Origin: Pseudonectria foliicola
Taxonomy: Eukaryota; Ascomycota; Sordariomycetes; Hypocreales; Nectriaceae
Assembly (NCBI GenBank): GCA_003693505.1
Contig: QUZD01000051.1
Location: 1-64,000, forward strand
Length of the DNA stretch: 64,000 bases
Direction of reading: 5' to 3'
Shown: positions 57,176 through 64,000 of the stretch, piece after piece
Numbering within the stretch: position 1 is the stretch's first letter
Layout: each line of letters starts with the position of its first letter
The notes under the pieces: generated by a model
What the model saw: the letters and a program-made list of their open reading frames with translations, nothing else
What the model was told of the DNA's origin: nothing
Databases searched by the model: none
Position numbers and translations under genes: made by a program

Positions 57176-58772
57176 TCAAATATTTCTCTTCATCAAGAAA
57201 ATCAGACTTGTTGTCAAGCCCAAGCCGGCCAAGCCAACTGCCACGTAGAAGGCTGCTCTGTAACCCTTCAGCAAATCCTCCATAGACTGGCTGCCAGGGT
57301 TGACATGAACTTCTGCGGTACCTGCAAGCCCAAGCCCAATACTAATACTATAGTTCACAACTGTGCTAACTAAACTGGCGGCAATGCCTTGGTTCTCCCT
57401 ATCAACCGAGTTGGAGAGAATGAGCGTCCCGGCTGGAAATGACATGTCCATGCCAAAACCCATGATGACGAGACAAAAGAACGACTGATACCAATAATTC
57501 TGATCAACGGGAGCTGTCATGATCAAGATGGTACCCGTCACGAATGCAGTCATGGCCAAAACCATCACTAATGCGGGCTGCGTCCTTTGCAACATCCATC
57601 CAGTGAGTAGTGAGGCTCCGGCTCCTGAAACAACAACGGGACACATCCAGGCCGAGGTTAAAAGTGGCGAAGCACCGCGGAGAAGCTGGAAAAACTGCCA
57701 GATGTAGTAGATCCAGATGCCAAAACAAGACCAACCACATGCCAGGCAGGCCAGCGTAAAAGAAACCTCGCTAGACAAGGCATGGAAAGGGATCAGAGGG
57801 TGCGGAGCAACTCTTAACTCAACATAGAAAAAGCCAGGCAATATGGCGATTCCGATAATGAGCAAGATGTAAACATAGGGCGTGTTCCAGCCCACGATCG
57901 GCGCTTGGTTCCAAGCGACATTGATTAGAACAAGCGCAGTGATGCCTACCGCTGCACCCAAAATGTCCAAGTGTGACAGCAGCTCAAGCACTGTCATACC
58001 TGCTGTCGACACCTTCTTTGGCGGCTCTGGGATAACAAGGAAAGCCAAAGCTGCACAGGCAGTCAAAGTGATTGCATAAGAGTAGAAAGCCCAAGGCCAC
58101 CAGGATGGGTCTCCAAGAACAAATAACCCGGCAAAGGCGGCTGCGATGATGTTACCACCAGGTGCACAGGCGCCAAATAGGGCAAAGGCCATATTCCTTC
58201 GTTTGCCTGGCCTATATGTAGCACCCAAAATGGCTAAGCCATTGGGCATCAAAATGGCAGGGCCGATGCCTTGCAGAACCCTTGCAAAGATGAAAAGGAC
58301 GTGGTTTGAGTAGTGAGAGACACCTGCGACCATTGACCATACTGCGAACCAGATGAACCCAATAATGAGCATTCTCTTGTAGCCGAAAACATCACCAAAT
58401 CGACCGAAAATAAGGATGAAAGTCCCGACTGTCAGACTGTAACCCGCAATCAACCAAGGCAGCTGTGATGGGTTGTTGATGGAGAAAGATTCGCCGATGA
58501 CATGAAGGAGGTTTAGACAATTGCCGATACCACCTTGGGTCATGATCTGAACCATGCAGATCACGGAGACGAACAAGACCTCGCGCCCGAATGAGAATGA
58601 GTCGGCAATGGAAACAGTTGACTCCACCCGAGTCAATTCGTCCTCCTCTGATTTTGGGGTGGCATTGTTATTGCCTGATCCTTCGCCGCGATTTTCCGGT
58701 TCTTCTGTCGGCGCTAGTCAATACGGTATGGCCCAACGGTGATGTAGTTGAAAAGACTGGAGCCATACCCAT
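57176..58772 (-). CDS. MFS multidrug transporter of the DHA2 (14-helix) type
   Basis: Probable drug or metabolite/H+ antiporter of the plasma membrane. Exons 58772-58769 and 58713-57176 encode 513 residues. The first coding exon is only ATGG: the frame before exon 2 is closed by a stop, and the join over intron 58714-58768 (donor GTATGG, acceptor TAG) gives MAPTEEPENRGEGS. A hydrophilic N-terminus leads into about 14 hydrophobic segments. MFS motif A appears as GRFGDVFGYKRML after the second helix, and RVLQGIGPAILMPNGLAI matches motif B with its conserved Arg. The motif C-like region GACAPGGNIIAAAFAG, typical of exporters, lies in the fifth helix. The substrate cannot be predicted; no biosynthetic cluster genes lie beside it. 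Confidence 0.9.
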
Positions 58773-60493
58773 ATTTGTTGGGCGTCTAGAGTATATGCAC
58801 TATTCTTGCAGACAAGCGCGAAGGAGGGTTAGTGGTAGAGGCAAGTACACAGCTAACGTGGTAAATATGGCGATGATGGTTTGTGAAAATCCTCGGGATA
58901 TCACACAGTAGGCGACACGGTTATATAGTTCAAAAGTTCATTGCTTGGTCACAACTCACAAATCAACGAGGGTAAGGTTTGATGATATATTACGGTTACG
59001 TCAGCGCGATAACTCTTCGCTTTGGTACCTCAGGCTGTGGGTCACTGTTCCCATGGCTACTCTCGTTTCGGATATTGAAGTCACCAATCAACTGTCGTGA
59101 TATTTGGGGGAAGAGACTCGCTGGAAGAGGACATATGTATATAGCAATCCGCCAATGACGTGGTTATGGGATACATTTTGATCATCTAGAAGAAATCCCA
59201 GACTTGAAGTTCCGCCGTAACGTCCATTTCATATCATCGTTTTCTTTCTCGGTAACTTATTCAAGTTATGCCGAACCATTAAAACCTTGGTTCTAGCAAC
59301 GGACACCTTATCTTATACTACACCCGGGCTTTTTGGAAGTAGCTTCAAACCCATCTGGAATCTCACACTTTGCCATGTATTTTAGGCATCACGGAGTATC
59401 TTCGTCCTGTTTCTCTTTCTTGGTCTTTCAAGACTTACCTCCCGTATTGGTCCCCAGTGGCCCCGTGTTGTTTGACAGGGACTGAGAGAATCTATAGTGT
59501 GGCAACTAAGTGACAAAATCGCTGCCTCAACACCCTCCAGGGATAGAGCGTATGCAGAATTGAGGCAGTCTGAAGCTTGGCCCTAACACTACGGGCTTCA
59601 GGAGTCACACCCCTTGTTAGTCGCATTTACGAACCAAGGGTTCTGTTCCCTATAAGAGAAACCTTTTCTTCTTGGACAATGATGACTGTCGAGAACCTCA
59701 ATCGCACGCCGATTTGAGATTCGGTGACGGGACAATGCAACCACTCTCGGGTGGCAGCAGAGTCTGGCGATGAATATAGAGAATTATAGCTTACCAATTG
59801 TCACCAATCTCACCTCGACTCGCGACTGGTGCGAACATCTAGGGTATAGCGCAATGTACGGCTTGATGATGAGCCCTGTGTCTTTTCGCTTAATCAATGA
59901 AATCTTGCTTGTACGTTCCATAGGCAGACTATCAATGATAAGGGGTATTCTTTATCCTAACCCAGCTTACATCCAGTCAGAGTTTATGCATGATGATTCA
60001 AGAGATATTGCATGCAATCAAAAACGGATTAAGCTGTACTGGGCCAGATCTACTGCCAGCGGGTTTGCGCGCAATCATTCTATCGGCAGCGATTCGTCAA
60101 GTTGCGCATAGCCCGACGAGGAGTCAGTACTACACACTATAGGGAAGGGCATGATTCGACGTGTGAACTTATCTTCCGTGAGCGGGAAGCTTTTCGACGT
60201 TGTATTCACAGGATTCTTCCAATGTCAAAGGGAGTACTGCAGAGACCAAGGTGCATTCTTCTAAGTAAAAGGGCCGGTTTGTAAAGTCGAAGCGCTCTTA
60301 TCAGAGCATGTTTTCAACACTGATGGGGATGGGATCAGTGGCCGGTACTACAAGCTACTTGCTTCCCAATCGAATCCGTTGAAGTAGACCCTTTTCCAAG
60401 AGCAGTACATTGACCGACTGCTACCTCAGACAAGCCCACTAGATAAGTAAGTCGGCACGCTCTCAGCCTCAACCCGTTCCACTACCAGCGAGC
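58773..60493. other. Intergenic region
   Basis: About 1.7 kb upstream of the DHA2 gene and downstream of the basic protein gene. Small frames at 59770-60111 and 60102-60284 lack protein-like features. No repeat or RNA gene is seen. Confidence 0.5.
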
Positions 60494-61902
60494 TCAACTC
60501 TCCCGTTCATACTCCTCCTCTGAATAGCCCTCCCATTCATCCTCCATCTGATGGGCATCAATGTAACTCCTGGTACCCTGACCAGGAAGGCGCTGGGCCT
60601 TGAACGAAATTCTTTGGTAATCGAATTGGCCTTGCACACGTCCATCCCCCAAGAACCTGATAGATCCTGTGTTTTCATTGCCATAGATGATCGGCCCTTC
60701 ATCCTCACGGCCTCGCCACTTGAAAGATAAGGTATCAGTTGAAGACTCCCATGGTTGGTCTGCAAGATAGAGAACACCCTGAATGACTCCAAGGTCAAAT
60801 CGGCCCCACAGGCTGAAGCCAGGCAGCGTGAAGACGAGATCGAAACCCCAAGCACCGTAACGAGGCCATTCGGAAAGCACATTAGGACAGTCGACGCCAT
60901 AGCGGCCATTGAGAAGGCCAAGCGGGGCGAGACTGACGTTACCAAATGTGTCACTTTCACCGTCATCCTCAAGCTCGGAATAAGGTGGAGGGTGGTCGTC
61001 GTCCTGATCAATGATGTAACCACATTCCCGGTACATATCACCCTCTTCGTCAGGATGAGTCTGACTTGATGGGGCTAGAATACGTCCCCTGGCCACAAAG
61101 GCACTGCTGCGTATAGCGGTTTGTTTTCTTCTCGGAATGGGAGCTGGGTCTACAGTAGAAGAGGGCGTGCCGGTGATGCGGCTCGAGCGAGACGCCTTGA
61201 TACCGCCCCGTCGCGCGGTCTGCTTCTTTGCTGGTGTCATAAGGGAAGCAGTTGTAGCTGACGACGCTTTTGCGGTCGAGTTTGCTTTGCTTGTGGCAAC
61301 TTCTTTCTTAGCCTCAAGAGTCTTGGAGGCTTTCGCTTTAATTGACGGAGCTTTCTTCGACTTGACAATTGCAGAGGATGCCTTGATCTTCTTTGCTGGG
61401 GTCTGGCTCAATGCTTTGCTTGCCGAAACCGTCACGTTGACGCCGCCAACACTGACCGTGACGTCGATATTCTCCATTGCCTTTCGTTTGGCTCCGGGTT
61501 TTGTTGTCGTTGGGAAAGCAGCGTCCTTGGTGGTCTTTTTGGCCGCTCTGTCATTCTTGGTCCATTCCTTCTTCAGGTTACCCTCGATCTTGGCAACATT
61601 AGCTGGCACCTCCAGATTGCCAGCTTTGACGGCATCGAAGAGGCGCATGCGTGCAACCGACTTGGTCTTGGATGGCTGGAGTCCATAGTGAATCAGCTGT
61701 GCCTCAAACCAGTGCGCGGGGTGGTCTTTATCGCTTCCACTGTCAAAATGCGATTTCAGCTCGGCTTGAGATGCGCGGCGATGACGGTTTTGGCCCGACG
61801 CCTGTGCGAAGACGTCCCCGTTTGCATAGGAGAGAAACCATCACCAGACACAGGCGGAGTCCCAAGCCATTCGGCTGCCGGAGTGGTCTTCCTGGGAGGC
61901 AT
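60494..61902 (-). CDS. Basic, probably nuclear protein of unknown function
   Basis: I do not recognise a named domain. Exons 61902-61852 and 61801-60494 encode 452 residues. After a short start (MPPRKTTPAAEWLGTPP) comes a conserved-looking helical module (AELKSHFDSGSDKDHPAHWF, then AQLIHYGLQPSKTKSVARMR, then LKKEW) that resembles a SAP-type fold. A central region of about 150 residues is very rich in Lys, Ala, Ser and Thr, with SQTPAKK and TPAKKQTARR repeats like histone-H1 or AT-hook tails. The C-terminal domain is beta-rich with many aromatics (RYGAWGFDLVFTLPGFSLWG) and ends in an acidic tail. The composition suggests chromatin association (inference). The intron 61802-61851 needs the weak donor GTGTCT; it is the least certain junction in the window, but the frame demands a splice there. 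A long antisense ORF over the Lys/Ala region is an artefact of its composition. Confidence 0.7.
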
Positions 61903-63288
61903 CTTGACTGGGGCGTTGTGGACGCAGTGACTGGGTGGCTGCGAAAAGATGTACATTTTGAGATCTTGTCGAGTTATGATGTTGTTCTGAGCTTCTGACT
62001 GGGGCGTTCATTGTTGCCCTCACGATAGGGCTCACGTGATGGCAAATGGGAATTTACATGCATAGGTAGCCCCTTGCAGAAGAATATGCATAGGTAGGTA
62101 GCCATACTGGTGCCTTATGCAATATTTATGCATAATCCTTCAGCTTCCCTATAGCAATCTCATCATCTAGTGTAGGAATTACAGTTACTCAAGTGTTCGA
62201 AAGTGAGAAATAGGAATAGGCAGTAACATGCATTATGAAAACCCGCCACTATGGCACCATTCAGGATAAGGCAAGTTTTGGATAAGTATGGAACACGGGA
62301 TTTTTTTAATTTCTTTTAGTCGTTTTTCTAGGAGTTATTCAGGAAGATGTAAGTAATATACATTAAACGCGAAAATGTAATAGTGTTGATAGATTAAGGA
62401 AACACACTGGCTGCCTTCTGGCGTGTCTCACATCGGTCCTACTTTAAAATGTTACGATAGTCTTTATACGTCTTTGCCAAAATTTGCAGTGTAGATTGTT
62501 TGTCTTTTTAATGAACTAGACTGAATAAGATTCACCCCTCATCTCAAACGTTCATATGTTGCAGTAAAGCTACAAACATATGGTTTATTATGGCTAGGTG
62601 TTAAGGTATTACAGCCCTATTAGTAGAACTGACCTTGTTACTTATTCGGTTGGTATAGATTCAATCTTAGCCTGGATTTTGCACACTTGAGTTACTCGAT
62701 CACTAAGCCGAGTTCTTTTTGTGGTGCGGAAAGATCAAAGAGACCGTCACAAGGCGGACGTGTTTGTGTGTACGAATAATATTGATCAAGTTAATAGCTG
62801 AACAACACTATGTATCATAACTGTGTCCACTTGATTCTCGGAGCTACTTACCTGAAGGCATTGACACCATGAAGTCGTTACTTCTCACTTGCTTCGTCTG
62901 TCTGATCAGCTGGAAAGGTGACATTCCTTCACCTATCATTATTATCCTCCTGCTTCCTAGCAACCTTTCAAAAGAAACTTGAGGTTGTATCGTGCGCGCC
63001 ATTTGATCTATGTCATCGGGACCCGCATAAGTACGGTCCCAACAGCGGGTGGGGTTTGGTAGGAAGCTGTTGGTTTTTGGTCTCACATGCCTGTTGCATT
63101 TGTTTCGGCAACCATGCTGTAAGCGATATTATCATCCGACATGATACGACTCTGCGCTGCGCGTACGGAACTTGTGGATAGTTCTGTGGGTCGCACGAAG
63201 GATTACTCCTCTTGTGAAATGAAACATCTCTGTTCTCAGCGAAGCTGCAACCTTAACCTTTCGACTCGCGTACAGAACTCGATCAAAA
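61903..63288. other. Divergent intergenic region
   Basis: About 1.4 kb lies between the basic-protein gene and the methyltransferase gene. The word gcataggta recurs at 62061 and 62089. At 62844-63086 a minus-strand frame ends near a GTAAGT, which might be an exon, but no partner exon is found. Part of the region is TA-rich. Confidence 0.4.
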
Positions 63289-64000
63289 ATGGGTGGCATA
63301 CCTGTCCCAGCCAATGCTCAATCGGCCGCAAGTGCAAATCACCATGACACCACGCATGATGCATCGCAAGTCATGATGGATCCGTCACACTGGGAGGAGA
63401 CAGCACCAGAGGTGAGTGTCTGCTCGGTATAGCCAGAATTTGAGGTTATTAATGCCTGGAAAGAACACCAACGACGTCGACTCCTCGGTAGAAGACGACG
63501 ACTTCAACTCTACGTCGTCTATCAGCTCCAGTATCCTCGAGTATCGCATTATCAACGGCCGAACCTACCATGCAGAAAGAGGCGATGCACAGTATTGGGC
63601 TTCTAATGACCCAAAGGCTAATGAAGCGCTCGATATGATCCACCACACCTCTACGCTCACTATGGATGGTAAACTGTTCCTCGCACCTCTGAATGAGAAA
63701 AAGGTTTCCAAGGTCCTCGATCTGGGGACGGGCACCGGAATCTGGGCCATTGATTTCGGTGACGCGTTTCCCGCAGCCGAGGTGATAGGAACAGATTTGT
63801 CACCAATTCAGCCGGGTTGGGTACCTCCAAACGTGAAGTTTGAGATTGAGGATTTCACACAGGAGTGGACTTTTGCCGACAACGCGTTTGATTTTGTTCA
63901 TATGCGTTATTTATACGGCAGTGTCGCCGACTGGTACAATCTATATAAACAGGCATACCGAGTCTGCAAGCCGGGCGGATGGATCGAGAGCTATGAAGCC
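63289..64000 (+). CDS. SAM-dependent methyltransferase, LaeA/UMTA-like (partial, cut by window end)
   Basis: Class I methyltransferase of the fungal LaeA-like/UMTA group; members range from secondary-metabolism regulators to enzymes. Exons 63289-63411 and 63464-64000 give the first 220 residues, and the frame is still open at the window edge. The N-terminus is hydrophilic and acidic (SSVEDDDFNSTSSISSS). The SAM-binding motif I VLDLGTGTGIWAIDFGD and the following GTDLSPIQPGWVPPNVKFEI are diagnostic for the group. FDFVHMRYLYGSVADW and KPGGWIESYE correspond to the later conserved motifs. The intron has donor GTGAGT and acceptor AAG, and it keeps the frame. Whether it acts on small molecules or proteins cannot be told. 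Confidence 0.9.

Noticed and set aside
61137..61688. 183-codon plus-strand ORF
   Set aside because: It is antisense to the Lys/Ala-rich part of the basic nuclear protein; the long open frame follows from that biased codon composition.
62844..63086. Minus-strand 80-codon ORF followed by a GTAAGT donor, and an overlapping plus-strand signal-like start at 62869
   Set aside because: No partner exon was found for either; the two candidates contradict each other.

Overview
The window is nuclear DNA of a filamentous ascomycete, most likely a Hypocreales fungus such as Fusarium (inference). The grounds are genes split by 44-107 bp spliceosomal introns with GTRNGT donors and CTAAC/CTGAC-like branch sites, a class II hydrophobin, a CBM1 cellulase, LysM and WSC domains, fungal-only families such as DUF4246, and TpA-rich C-to-T degraded stretches that look like repeat-induced point mutation (RIP). 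There are no operons and no rRNA or convincing tRNA. Nineteen genes were assembled by hand from splice sites. For every complete model the exon lengths sum to a multiple of three.

Layout. 1-3.5 kb: a G-free polypyrimidine tract, then a minus-strand gene of unknown function whose 5' end is unresolved. 3.5-8.8 kb: a 10-exon gene for a 1,593-residue secreted GH55 beta-1,3-glucanase with three LysM and two WSC modules. 8.8-9.6 kb: a RIP-like AT-rich block that abuts the 3' end of a Na+/H+ antiporter gene (9.6-11.4). 12.8-13.7: a six-cysteine CFEM-like membrane protein. 14.7-16.0: a GH5 mannanase-like enzyme. 17.0-22.3: an intracellular GH78 alpha-L-rhamnosidase followed by a sugar-porter MFS transporter. 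23.6-25.6: a PTR2 peptide transporter. 27.9-29.1: a CBM1-GH5 endoglucanase. 31.4-33.7: a DUF4246 protein. 35.3-36.2: an M43 metalloprotease. 36.6-37.8: an unknown 341-residue secreted protein. 39.4-39.8: a small secreted cysteine protein. 40.1-41.8: an S10 carboxypeptidase. 43.7-44.4: a MAPEG-family membrane protein. 44.9-46.6: a divergent citrate synthase. 48.8-50.4: an M28 aminopeptidase. 50.7-51.0: a 70-residue knottin-like secreted peptide. 55.7-56.1: a class II hydrophobin. 57.2-58.8: a DHA2-type MFS transporter. 60.5-61.9: a basic, probably nuclear protein. 63.3 to the end: a LaeA/UMTA-like methyltransferase, cut by the window edge.

Taken together, about half of the genes encode secreted proteins. 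They could attack glucan, mannan, cellulose and rhamnosides, and digest protein (M43 endoprotease, S10 and M28 exopeptidases), while the rhamnoside/sugar and peptide transporters could import the products. Several small cysteine-rich proteins, the hydrophobin and the LysM-WSC glucanase are typical of proteins at the fungal surface or a host interface. This is a functional reading of neighbours, not proof of co-regulation. Intergenic distances are long (0.3-4.7 kb), several contain decayed sequence, and this fits an accessory, secretome-rich region.
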